The notes under the pieces: generated by a model
Database searches by the model: none
Seen by the model: only the letters and a program-made list of their open reading frames with translations
What the model was told of the DNA's origin: nothing
Assembly: GCA_035610835.1 (NCBI GenBank)
Contig: CM069456.1
Coordinates: 33,153,359 to 33,217,358, forward strand
DNA: 64,000 nucleotides
Direction: 5' to 3'
From: Ophiura sarsii
Lineage: Eukaryota > Echinodermata > Ophiuroidea > Amphilepidida > Ophiuridae
Shown here: one piece after another, positions 12,780-25,100 of the stretch
How the letters are laid out: the number at the start of each line of letters is the position of its first letter
How positions within the stretch are numbered: position 1 is the stretch's first letter
Made by a program: the position numbers and the translations under genes

Positions 12780-13712
12780 GCCCCGCCCCAGCCATATTTA
12801 TGCCCACCCCAGTCTCCGGATGTGTGTATAGGTATTATAACAATTTACAAGGACCATTTTCACGGGCGTTTGGTGTAACAAAATTTAACTTTATTGGTTG
12901 GGAGTGGCTGTTTTTAATAATAATTCAATCAGCATGCTTATAATAGGCTTTTTAAGCCTGGCCCGAGCAATTTGCATGAGTCTGGTCCCTTCAGGACCCA
13001 GGGGTGTGTCTGTACGGACCGACCGTGCCACAAACAAACAAACAACATGCCCTAACTTACCCCCTCTCAAGTTTTCTGAGCTGACTAAAAAAATATTTGG
13101 GCACCCTTTTACGAAAATGTCTAATCTTGTCCCGTGACCACCCACCACCCAGCCCCTCAATTTTTTTTAGCTACGCCACTGTTTATGTATGTGGGGGTGT
13201 GTGTGTATCGGTCACCCTGCCCTGTATACATCACATGTGTTTTAAAGTAATTTTCTATTGTGCACAATAAGTCCCCCTTCTAGATGTCTTGGAGGCTGCG
13301 CCCTCAATTATGATACAATTTAACTGAGATTTGTGTATTTTTTCAATTGTATGATTACATACATGCATGAACATATACACTTGTAAGGATTTAGAAAAAT
13401 CAGCCCTCTTTGTTCAATAAAACATTAATCATTAAAATATACTGATACGGCTAAAGACAAGAATTTTACACTTGGCAAGCACGGGTTTTCCGGTCCCGTT
13501 CTGGCTGACACAGGTAGGTAGGCTACACCACCAAATGTTAGGCTTTGAAGTTGATCGAATTAAAATCTAACGATGGACATCCTTGCCACCTTGGTGGTTG
13601 ATTGATTTGCCTTTGACCTTGATTTAGGATAGACAGTCAAATGTGTTTCGAACGTGTGCCCCCCAGCTCTATAATAAAGAGTGCAAATAAGTAGGTCCCT
13701 CCTATATCGCGT
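12780..13712. other. Non-coding spacer
   Basis: The CTACGCCACTG near 13170 resembles a lone hAT right end. No gene or complete element otherwise. Confidence 0.5.
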
Positions 13713-14424
13713 TTTACAAGTCACACACACAATTGGACGTTTTGAGAGATTGATACACTTCTGAAAAGGAAAATCGCTTTGCTAACCGTACCCATAAAAT
13801 GTGTTTCCCTTTCAATATCATTATTCCTTTCCCAAAATAGTCACATTTCCTTGTTTCAGAATCAGTTATCAAGATCCTATACGGACTGGTTTGCGTCACT
13901 CCACACACAATTATAGGCGTTTTGACTTTAAGAGATATTGAAACACTTAAATGAAGAGGGAAAACGCTTGGCTACACATACACAGTTTCCCCTATACCAT
14001 GTTTACTTTTCCCAAAACAGTGACATTTCCCCAAAATGATGTTTTCTGAAAAGTTACACTTTTCAACGATACAGGGAAGTTATTGAAGTGAAAGGTGGAC
14101 ATTGTAGTGGCTAGTCATGCATGAACAAAATCATATTATTTTAAATTTCAAATAAAGACCAGCTAAAGAAAGAAGAGACTTTCTTTCAATTGAAAATAAA
14201 AGCAATTGAAATGAATTTAAAAAGCATTGGAGACATTCTGGTATAGAATCTTGAAAATTGCAAGTTTTTCTGAAAAATGCATCATTTTGGGGAAATGTCA
14301 CTGTTTGGGAAAAGTAAACATGATATTGAAAAGGGAAAACTTCCTATGGGTAGTCAAGTGTTTCCCTTTTCATAAACGTTTCAATTTCGCAAAACATCTA
14401 AATGTGTGTGGAGTTATGCAAACA
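13713..14424. repeat. Three-arm repeat: one direct and one inverted copy
   Basis: Arm 13889-14058 is inverted at 14257-14424 (GTGACATTTCCCCAAAATGA against its complement), and 13713-13888 is a more distant direct copy. Cores: AAGGGAAAAC, TTTCCCTTTTC, CACACACAATT. Confidence 0.72.
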
Positions 14425-14460
14425 AACGTGATCTAATTTTAGGGGGGGGGGGGGGGGGGG

Positions 14461-15561
14461 AGGGGACTTACTTTTTTTGGAGGCTTCTTAAAGGCTGCGT
14501 TCGTGATTGTGAGAGTGGCAACAGCAAAAACGATAATTATTGATGTTCATCTTTAATTTTGAAGTAAATTATATATCCCTTCAGTGTCCAAAAATTTGCC
14601 CTTTGATCGACTATAATCCCATTCACACTCCTTCCCTGAAACCGTTGAATTTGTCTTTCAGCAGCTCCAAAGTTACCCCCTGCACTGCGCTGGTTTCTAA
14701 TTTTGAATTCGATTTATTCCGTCAACATAAACAATCGGGTTCCAAAGCGTCGGCAATAACTATTTTCCTTTCATCTTCGAGCTCCCGAAAGTGAGATTCG
14801 AAACCGTTCATACAGACTCAGACTGTACAGACTCAACTTTTGAACACCCTATAATTTGATGAGCAGGGATCCGTCCCTTGTGGATTATCGTAAATCCATC
14901 AACGTTTGTTGATCCCAACTGTCTTTTATAGCGTACATTTGATTTAATCTAAATTTGGAACCATGCAGCATCAAGTATCCATTGCTATTCACGGTTGGTT
15001 GGTCAGCTGATTGTGTGTCGCGATTGTGCCAAATCGGGATCACGAACTGCCATATTTCGCAAAATAAAACATGGGAACCTCCATCTAACCGGCAGAACTT
15101 TTCTATATGATTAAAGTACAAGTATCTTCATGGACCAGTCTAATGTGTAGCAGTAAAAGACGACATTGCAGCGCGAAAAAGTAAAGATTCTGTAGGCACT
15201 AAAATTAAAAATAAGCTTAGGCCTATAAGTTATATAACATGTATAATATTCGATGTAAACAGTGGTGACACAGTCAGTACGAGTATACGTATTTGTACGC
15301 GTACATTGTACATTTATATTGTACATGTTACAATAGTCGGGAACACAACAACTAACCACTACATTATAGATAATTCATATGTGGCGGTTGAGGTCGGCTC
15401 ATTGTCTATGGAATTCTTCATTCATTGATGTTCTGGAATCGGAATAGTGAGCTAAATATTAAAAATAACTTATTTTAAATAAGACTTGATTTAATAAGAA
15501 GAGAGTCTGGAGTGGAAACTCAATCATCTTCACTTCATTTCAAGTTCAAAATTAACATTCC
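14461..15561 (+). other. Region upstream of the transporter, promoter not resolved
   Basis: Must hold the promoter and 5' UTR if there are no non-coding exons further out. No clear TATA box or metal-response cluster stands out. GTACATTGTACA-type repeats lie at 15295-15330. Confidence 0.35.
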
Positions 15562-16114
15562 ATGTTTCAACTATTTGATTATTTCCTCGAAGATCAAAGA
15601 CAGTGTGGTGACGTAGCCAGGGTCCGGGAGCGTGTTGACAGCAACAACAGCGTGGATAGTGTTAACCCGTTGCTGGCATCTGGAGACATTGACAGTGAAA
15701 GAACAAATAGAACTGAATTGGCGCATGAGGCACAAGCAGTACACATAGAAATGACCGAGCTGACAGGAAACCACGATCCTTGTTTGTCCTTCTGCACGGA
15801 CGACGTAAAAGTTGAAAGGAACTGTATTCGATTAACCAGTGGAAGAACTGACTTGAAACATCTCGGCAATAATAAACCAACTAATAATATGTCGACGAGT
15901 GTAAACTCTGTTAATAATGGTGCCTTGGACCATCACGTCTATTCAGAAACTGGTGATAATGACTCGTTACTAGTAAGGTCAAGTTCGGACGATGGTGACC
16001 ATTGTCATTCGAACAAAGTAGACTCGGTAGCTGAGGCTACTAACAAGAGAGCCACCGTTCAACTCTCCATAGCTGCGGTCATCTGCTTGCTTTTTATGAC
16101 CGCTGAAGTTATCG
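15562..16114 (+). CDS. Zinc transporter exon 1 (N-terminal cytosolic tail and TM1)
   Basis: Encodes residues 1-184 plus the first base of G185. The tail is acidic and Ser/Asn-rich, with a DNDSLL acidic dileucine motif (132-137) of the kind read by AP adaptors. HCHSNK (147-152) follows, then TM1 from about 164. The donor is ATCG|GTAAGA. Reading through it would add 18 residues and a stop at 16168-16170, which is the unspliced frame. In human ZnT8 the HCH motif reaches the cytosolic domain of the partner subunit; the same role here is inference. The tail is probably evolving fast and gives little family signal before the HCH. Confidence 0.9.
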
Positions 16115-19100
16115 GTAAGATGCCTTTTTGTTTTAAGCTTTACCAATTTGGTACAATACAATTTTTATGAGTCCTGTAACTACATGTTCAAAAAGTGAAA
16201 TTTGCCACATTATTTTTACAGTCATTGTGATTATATCAAAACAAAGAATTCTCGATCAAAACGTTTATTCTAAAATCACGCCAGCGTGATGAGCCCTTGA
16301 CAATCATTCCACAACGCGATCGTACATTGTACATGTACGTGACATGAATAAACATGAACTTACATACATACATAATTGTCCAATCACGCAGCGTGGGGTC
16401 TTGTTAATTAGGGCCGCGATTGGTAAATTACCTATTTGTTTACGAGTACGTCACATCTTCCGGTTTACTGCGCCCTTGCCAGTCGCATGGGATACTGAGG
16501 AATCGTATACGATAATACGATTTGATTGAGAATTCTTTGTTTTGATTATAGTAGGGTTTCTACAAAATGCTTCAATGATGATATTTTTGCTCAAGGTTCT
16601 AATGTTATAACCTTGAGCAAAGATATCCCAAAGTTATGAATATTTAATACATTATGTGCGTTCAAAGTATACAGTACGTTCAAAGCAAGGTCTTAGCTAG
16701 CGACCTTTCCACCCGTCTTTTGGATGGGCAGATTCTAAAGTTTGATGATTCAGTCGTAATTAAATTTAAACCCCTTTCGTGTTCGGAGCACCGTACACAT
16801 TGCATGTAAGCAGAGGTGCAGTGTAGTGCAGGAAACCCATGCGTTGGTGGTTTTTTTCTTCTTTTTTCCCCTACCAACGTATGGGGAAATTGTATTGCGA
16901 GAAACTGTCAATTTTATTTGCTGTATAAAGTGAATGGTGTGGTATTCGAATGAGTGCCGAGTGAATTACAGCAAAACTGCATTTCCGTTGATTTTCATAC
17001 TAGCTACGCACCTTCATAAAGTCCTCATCTTTCTTTCCATTCACTTTTTAAAACATGAAAATGCTAAATTATTCCATATTTAATCGTAATTCTCCGCCGT
17101 GTAAACGCAATGGCAGAATTTTGTTTAGACATTTCGCGAGTATCGCGGTCCAGATTAGTCTCATTCCCCATCGCAAAATAACAAACGTCTATATGTACGC
17201 TACGCACACCACTTACGAACTAACGAAAATATTAAAAGAGACTATTTATTAATAAAACATGGCGCCGATTTCGATAAACACCGCTAGTGCCGTTAAGTGA
17301 ATGGGCTTAGAATTTCACCTTAAATTTCAAGGGAATAGTGCATTTGTACAAAATGCTAAGCGAATGGCAAGATAGATGAGAAAGAGTAGATAAGAACAAG
17401 CACAAAGAAGTGTGTTTTTGAGCTCTGGTAAGCGATACAGAAATTACCACAAAAATCATATTTAGAAGTGTCATACTTAGGATGGGGACAGATAGTGAAA
17501 CATGCAAAATACCCTATGATGAATAATACCAACTGATGACAAATATCACTAAGTATGATTTGTTGTACATGTACTACAGGGTGTCCCAAAAGTCTATGCA
17601 CGTTTTTGAAGAGTCATATCTCAAAAAATATAAATCATATGGTATAAATTTAACCATATTTTGATAGAAGAGATTTGGGAAATTATTTTGATACCAAACA
17701 CAACCCTATTGGTGAACTACCAACATTATAAAACTGGTTGACAGTTTTTGGCCGTGTGAGACCTACCCATACCAAGTACCACACATTGTTGCTAAAACCA
17801 GGTGCACATAAATTAACGGTATGAAAGCAACGTTGCGCATTAGTCACAGTTCACTGCTTACAACATTAATGTTATTACCAAACTCGGTCACTTACAACAT
17901 AAATAGGCGCAGTAGACAACATTGCACAGCAAAAGTCTTCATTCAAGATGGTTTACAGCATAGATAATCGAATACAAATTGTATGGTTCTACGCTAAAAC
18001 AAATTCAGTTCAACTTACTCAACAAAAGTTCAGAAAACATTTCAAAGTGAAACGCGCACCAGGAAGAATATCCATTCTGAAGTTGGTGGATGCATTTTTG
18101 AACACAGGAACTGTGCATGATTTGTCTCGATGTGGTAGTAAAAAGACTGGTTGACCAACAAGTCACATTGATGTTATAAGACCAAAGAAATCTATTCGCC
18201 GACTTTCCGCAGAAAACAAGATTAAAAGATCAACTGTTCACAGAATTTTGCGTAAGGACTTGATGAAGTTTCCATACAAGATTCAGATCAAACAAAACAT
18301 TTAAACTAGATTTCACTATAGAAACGAAAATTATGTGTGATATAGTTTGTTATTATGAATGGGATCACTGTAAGGTAAAATTTTAAATAACATTTGACGG
18401 ATCACTTTCCGTGTAACCAACTCTACCCGTCTTTTTGTTAATCTCAATAGGTATGGATTTATGAACTTTATTTCTCCGAAGTATAAAATTACATTTTTGC
18501 AGTAAGGCCCCTTGCAATTAAATGTGAGTTTACTGTTGCCCGCGCGCGTCCAAAAGTCACCTGCGTGATATATATGTAATATTTTTAAAATATTTAATTA
18601 TTTCATTGTTTACAGCTTTTTCATAAGCTTTTTAACACTTTTCTGACGATAACATTAGCCGATGAGCCGCAATTGCAATACTTCCGGGTTGGGAAAACAT
18701 TTCTAAGTAAAAAACTCTGTACGAAACTTGCAACTGTCGCTTTGTATTGAAATGTGTGCATTTGAAGCATATTCGTAGGCACGGCAATTGATTACTGCGC
18801 AATCGCTTCAGCACATGACGTCACATCAAAACCGCTGAACTTTTTAAAAATTTTATAGTGCATTCTGGGTAATATTTCAGGTTTGTTTACGATCGCAATC
18901 TTTAAAATTCTCCGAGCTAGCGTAACGATTTTTTTTTACAAACATCGATCGAGTATCTCATTAATATTCAAAATAGGGATGCAAATATGAGTAGACTCCT
19001 TTATAAAAAATAAAAGAAACAAAATGCAAAGCCAAGGCAGTAGGTGGTGGTAGGACATAATTAACATCATTTGAATTGTATTCGTACCTTGGATAATACT

Positions 19101-22100
19101 AATAGTTAACAATGCCGACAATATTAAATCAGAAAAAATATTTAACATTTCTGTTTTCTCACAACTGAGATTTTAAGCTCACCTTTTTGGAAGCTTTCCT
19201 CGGGAATTCTCTCCGAAGTCATCAGCCCCAATTTCACACATGGGGGCGCTATTGATGGATGTCTTCTGAGTCATCAACACCAGACGGTGTCAGACGACTC
19301 AGAAGGGGGTTGTACACGGCCGGAAGATAATACCTGCCCGCGTCTCTGTTTAAGGTGCTCCGGTGAATCCTAATGTGGGCGGCTTCGCGTACCCCTCTAC
19401 TGAACCAGGACTCATCCTGGTCGATGATCTTTGCCTGGTCAGTAGGGATATTGTGTCCAGTGTCACTGGCATGTATGGCCACCGGTGATTGTTCGCGTTT
19501 GTGTTCCGATGACCTGACACTTAAGGGACGCTTGGTTTCGCCAATGTAAGAGGCATCACATGTCTTACAGGATATGTGGTATACCGTGTGGCATCGTTCT
19601 CCTTTTTCAACTTTGTCCTTTGGAGATACGAGGAGTTCACGTAACGTGTTACGAGGTCTGAAATGAACTTGAATGCCTCGTTTTCTGAAAACACGGCGAA
19701 GACCCTCTGATACTCCTCTAGCATAAGGAATCGCCACGGAGCCCTTTATGGGGACAGATGGCGCAGAATGGTTACGACGTTTGTGGGAATTAGCGAGTGA
19801 GAAATGTGAGCGTTTATAGCCGCAATGGCCCAGTGCTGTACGGATGGTTTCCAGTTCGGCTACTTTGTCCTTAGCTTCTTCAGTGACCAAAGTCTTGGCT
19901 CTGTGTTCCAGTGTTCTTATCACTCCCAATTTATGTTGGAGAGGGTGGTGGGATTCCATAGCCAAATATTGGTCGGTATGCGTAGGTTTGCGATATATGG
20001 TGACTTTAAGGGAGCCATCGTCCTTTTTGTGAATCATAGTGTCCAACATCGGTAATTGTCCATTGTCCTCCTGTTCCATGGTGAACTTGATGGAAGGAGT
20101 GATGTTGTTAATATGATCCGTGAAGGCTGTCACCTGGTCTCGATCAATAACGACAAAAGTGTCGTCCACATACCTAGCCCAGAATGAAGGAGGATTTGTG
20201 AAGGAAGAAAGAGCCAAACATTCAAACCATTCCATGAACAAATTCGCTACAATGGGTGAAACTGGTGACCCCATAGCCACACCCGCCTCCTGACGATAAA
20301 TCTGATCGTTGAACATGAAGTAGGTGGTGTTCAAACAAAAGGACAAGAGTTCCATGATGTCGTCCACCGTTAGTGTGGTACGGTCCTTCAAAGTGACGTC
20401 TTCTTCTAACAAGGTCCTGATCACAACAATATTAAATCAGGTGACTTTACCCCAAAATATTACAATATTAATATTAGATAGTCACCTCGTCCTGCTTTTC
20501 AAAAACGCAACAGTAAACTCACATTTAATTGCAAGGGGCCTAATACATATTTTGCTTATAGGGTGGCATTACAAACAGATGTTACTCCAATGTTTGGTAT
20601 CAAAATTATTTCCCACATCTCCTCTTTCTAAATATGTATTCATATTTTCAATACGACTTATATTTTGTGAAATACAAAGCTTCAAAGTCATGCATAGACT
20701 TTTTGGACACCCTGTAGGTGCAGTGACAGTGTAGTGTGCATATCAGTGTTCGAAGTCGGTTAATTAACAACAATTTATCCGGTTAATTTACCGCACCATA
20801 CCATTGGAAAAATTGGTGTAGAACTGAAAGAGTTCCATAAGTACTCCTTTACTATAGTTTGATCAGTTCCAAATTGGCGAAGCTTCCTTACAGCAGCGAA
20901 TGAATACAGAAGGACGCGGGTGCATGCATGCGACCAAAACCGTAGCGTATGCATTGGCCATAATCGTGCAAAGTACTCTTGGATTACTTTTGCGTGCGGA
21001 GAGATAAAAACAAAATATTACTCGCCAATTTTGAACTGATTCAACTACAGACTACATGTTGTACTAGAAACCTAACCTTAGCAATAACAGAATAAACCGC
21101 AATAGGAGGGGTTTATCATTATCAGTAAATGAAACTCTTGCCAAATTGGTAAAATTATGAATTTGGAATTATTCTGGCTGAAAATATTTACTGATAGCAG
21201 ACACAGAAAAGACTGTATTGCTCGTCGGCTTCAATGACAGGCTTTATTCATTTACTGAACACTTTGGGCCGTATTCTCGTACATAGTTAAACACGGTTTT
21301 AAGCTAAACACGCGTCTATCTTTGACTTTAGACACAGCATTTAACTATATATGCAATTCTCGTACATTTGTTTTACTTAAACACGCGTCTAACTCGCCGA
21401 AATGTGTCTAACTTTAAACATGGGTACGGGGGTAGTTTAATGCGTGTTTAACTAAACTCGCGCACCAACTGTATGCCTTGAGTGATCACTCATCCGTGCC
21501 TGGTTCAAGCTGACGTGCGGATTGCGTGTATTTAAGGCATTCGGTCGATATTTATTGTACTCCATTAGGGCCACAATGAATTAAATACCTGTATACAATC
21601 AACGCAGGACCACTCTGGGAAAGAGATTTGCAGAGTTTAAAATCGTGTTTTGTTAAACACGTCGTTTAATGGATAAACTCACGTTTAAGCTAGACACGCT
21701 TTTAGTTAAACACGGTTTTAAGCTAAAACCGTGTTTAGTTTAGTACGAGAATACGGCCCTTTATGTTTATGTGTGTTTAAACTGACAAAATAAATGAGAG
21801 AATGCAGAAAGCAATCATGAGCTTCACCAAACACACAAACAAAAGCAAAAACATCGCTGGTATAAACATGGCTGTGGATTGGCCCGGCACCCTGGTAAGT
21901 GGTAACCAATAAACAATGTTTCATTAACCCTAACTCCCACGGCTATGTTTTTGCGTGTATCGGAGTGAGGGGGAAAAAGTACAATTTTGTTAACCCGAAA
22001 AATCACCGAGCACCCCCCGGGATTTGATCCCGGGACCATCCCCACCCCAGTCTGTGCCCCTATCAACTGAGCTAAATCCCCAGCACAAACTTCGTGCCCA

Positions 22101-25100
22101 CATATGCCTGCGGTACTGGTGACGTACATGTAATTGAGCCAATGCAGCAGCACGCGCGTGGAGATTTTGGATGATTTTGTATGGTGTAGTGGGGTTAGGC
22201 CAAAAAAATAAATTGTTATGTTGTCCTCGACCGCCCGCTCCGGATTTAGGGCCGCTTCGATTTTATTTTTTTTCAATTTGTTTTTAAAAAAAATCAGATT
22301 TTTTTTTTCCAGATTTTTTTCACATTTTTTTGTTAACAGTTTAAATGGCATTGAATATTAAATTAAGTGTTTATAACATATATGTGCGACTCTCAGAGTG
22401 ATTTCAACTTCTTGTTGGCTGAACTTTGAGCTTCCGCTGGTAAAATTAAATTAAATTAAAAAATAAAATAAAAATCCGCCCGCCCGCCCCTCCTCTCTGA
22501 AAGCTGAAAGCTGTGGAGGACAACATAACAATTTTTTTTTGCCTTAGGATTATGCTAGCCTACATTATTAGTCCAGTCAAACTAACAAATTTGAAAGGGT
22601 AACCCACCACTAATTGCAAAAGAATTGTTTCTACTGCAGTGCATTTCAGTAAGCTCCCCTAATATAATCACCATACTAAAAGTCCTAAAAATTCCCAGCA
22701 TGGAAAAGTGGTCTAATTTGCATAATATGCAAATTAGCTTCCGCCATTAGGGTGAAATGACAAAAATGCTTGGATTATACTGTTATATGCATATCAAACT
22801 GTTCCTGTGATCATAAGGAACACAAAAGTCAATGGTTGTATTTCTACCAGATGTTTAGTATATTAGTAGAGATATAGGGCAAAATTGTTTTAATTAAAAA
22901 AATTAAATTATAATAAAATATTACCTGTGGGCTGTGACTGACAGTTGCATGACAATTTGACAAAAGCAGTCTCATGTAATTGTACTACACATGTACATGG
23001 ACATGTTATGCCATAACAATTAAATATTTATTACCAACAATATCTTAACATGGCACACAGCAAGCCATTATTACCATAGGATATTTCTCCATTGAAGAAA
23101 TCAGAACCTTTTATTGAGTGTGGGACTTTCTTCTATGTTAAGTATTTCATAGATTTTTTATTTTTAAGCATGCTACAATGTACATGTACCTACACTGTAC
23201 CATCAATTCACCACTTATAATACATGTACATGTAGGAAGCCATTTCAAATCTTTGTTTAAAAAAATGTTCCCATAGAAATGTACACAGGGGTCAAAGAAC
23301 TTTCATTAAAACTCAGAAAACTTCATGAAAATCGATTGATATTGCCCTGATGAAATGAAAAAATGTATAAAGCTTCCTGTTTTTTGAAATTCTTGTATCA
23401 GTATCAGTATTCATTTGTTTATTGGGGGAAGGAAGTACAAGCGCTTTGGAATCTTTTTTCGATGTAATGTAATGAGCTATATAAATGTATAGGCCGATCA
23501 TGTACCTGTTATTATTTCATTTGGTTCTTTGTATTTTTTAACATCTTCCTGATTCCTGTGCCAAATGTTCCTGATTATACCAAAATAAAAAAATGTTGTG
23601 TTGCCCTCAGGTCTCAAATTAGGGTCGCAATTTCTTTTCTTTTTCTGAGATTTAAGTTTTACCCGACCGACCGGACTACAAGTTTTTGGTACTTGAGGGC
23701 AACACAACTTTTTTCTTCTTCTTATAAGATTAGGGTGTTGTTTGGTGGTACGAATTAAAAATCAGATGTGAGGTTGACTGTCGATATATAGATCTAAAGA
23801 GTACCATTATATTCAAGGTTACATTGATTCTGATTGTGACCCCTTTGCACATGTATATTTTGCGAAAGAAATTTGTGAGTTTTAATATTTTTAAAAACAT
23901 TTTGTTGTATATGGGTGTTTCCACAGTAATGATACCTTTTTTGTTTTATTTGTGGCTTTAAATGTTGTTTCAAATTGATTTTCTAGCTCATATTTGGCCA
24001 ACACTACTGTAAAGTAGCAGGGAGATAGCGAGCAAAATTTCAGAATCCTAGCTTAATTTTGATTTTTTGTGTGCACACAAACCCTATGGTCATGTTTTTT
24101 ATACTGGGTACCCAAAAAAGGTGGATCTGTTACATTTGCACTACATATTATTACTTTGCATGCATATATTTTGGCTATTCTTTATCACACATACTCAAAT
24201 TTGGTCTTATTTTGATGAGAAAGTATTTGGCCTTTATTTTAAAAAGAAAAATATAAACTACCATGGTTCTGTTAATTACAATAGTTCGTTAAACCTCATT
24301 AGTCAGGGGTGGAAGAGTATGTGGAGGAGGAGTATGCGGAGGAGGAGGAGTGCATAGTTGAACAAGTATGGTGCAATATACATTGGGCAAACATAAAATG
24401 CACTTGTTTCACTCTTGGTACAATTCTATATTGAAAACATAACATTATTGAAGCATATTTGAATTAAAAATATAATTAGTTAATTAAGGGCGCACCACAC
24501 CAAATATCTTTCTCATTGAAATACGTGTAAAAGTGCCATATTTCAAGACACCTTTTCTACCCTCCGGTTACATTTATTGCATACTTGTCACCTATGACCA
24601 TTTTCAGTAACATCTCAACTTTAATTTAAGCCTTGTTTCATGAGCGGTTATTAAGCTAAATTTTCCGCTACGGACCTGCACACAGCGCCCTCACTTTTTC
24701 ACGTTTTCTGGCATGCCTGTTCACTATTTAGGCAGGTGCTTACGCCCTGGGCACTATTTAGGTCGATAAATTAAAAAATATCGTATTTTATCATTGTAGG
24801 TCCAACGGATAGGTCCCACTTGTTCATTTAAATACAAACATACCATCCCCGGAGAAACAAATTGCCCGAAAACCACACATTAACAAATCTAGTCTTCGTG
24901 CTTTTCCGGAACTACTGCAGGATTACACGAATTGCGCATTGATTTGGTGTGGTGCTCTCTTAAGGAATCATTAATTAGCATTAAGAAGCTCAAAAAATTG
25001 TTAAGAAACGTAAGTTGGTCGCAGTCTGCAAATGTATGCAAACATTTGCCTGCACCAAACTGTCCATTTTAAAAGTATAGAAAGGTTGAGGTAACCTTTT

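Larger units (their letters stand above)
18506..20540. mobile_element. PIF/Harbinger-like miniature element, itself interrupted
   Basis: A 34-bp perfect terminal inverted repeat (starting GGCCCCTTGCAATTAAATGT) lies at 18506-18539 and 20507-20540. Direct TAA copies flank it (18503-18505, 20541-20543), the 3-bp TWA duplication of PIF/Harbinger. Without the Penelope insertion the element is about 727 bp with no coding capacity. It sits inside the Tc1/mariner-like element, so it is younger. Confidence 0.85.
17577..20714. mobile_element. Tc1/mariner-like transposon, split by nested insertions
   Basis: Left end CAGGGTGTCCCAAAAGTCTA is matched at the right end by the inverse of CAGGGTGTCCAAAAAGTCTA, with similarity running on for more than 100 bp. 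TA lies outside each end (17575-17576, 20715-20716), as expected for this superfamily. It carries a broken transposase start (17948-18304). About 2 kb of the interior belongs to a second element and a Penelope-like insertion, so the original was roughly 1.1 kb and already internally deleted. Confidence 0.88.

Noticed and set aside
15571..15880. Antisense frames over exon 1
   Set aside because: They are shadows of the transporter exon; no independent support.
21824..22351. 175-codon minus-strand open frame
   Set aside because: Runs through a Harbinger-like MITE and a SINE; no protein family features.
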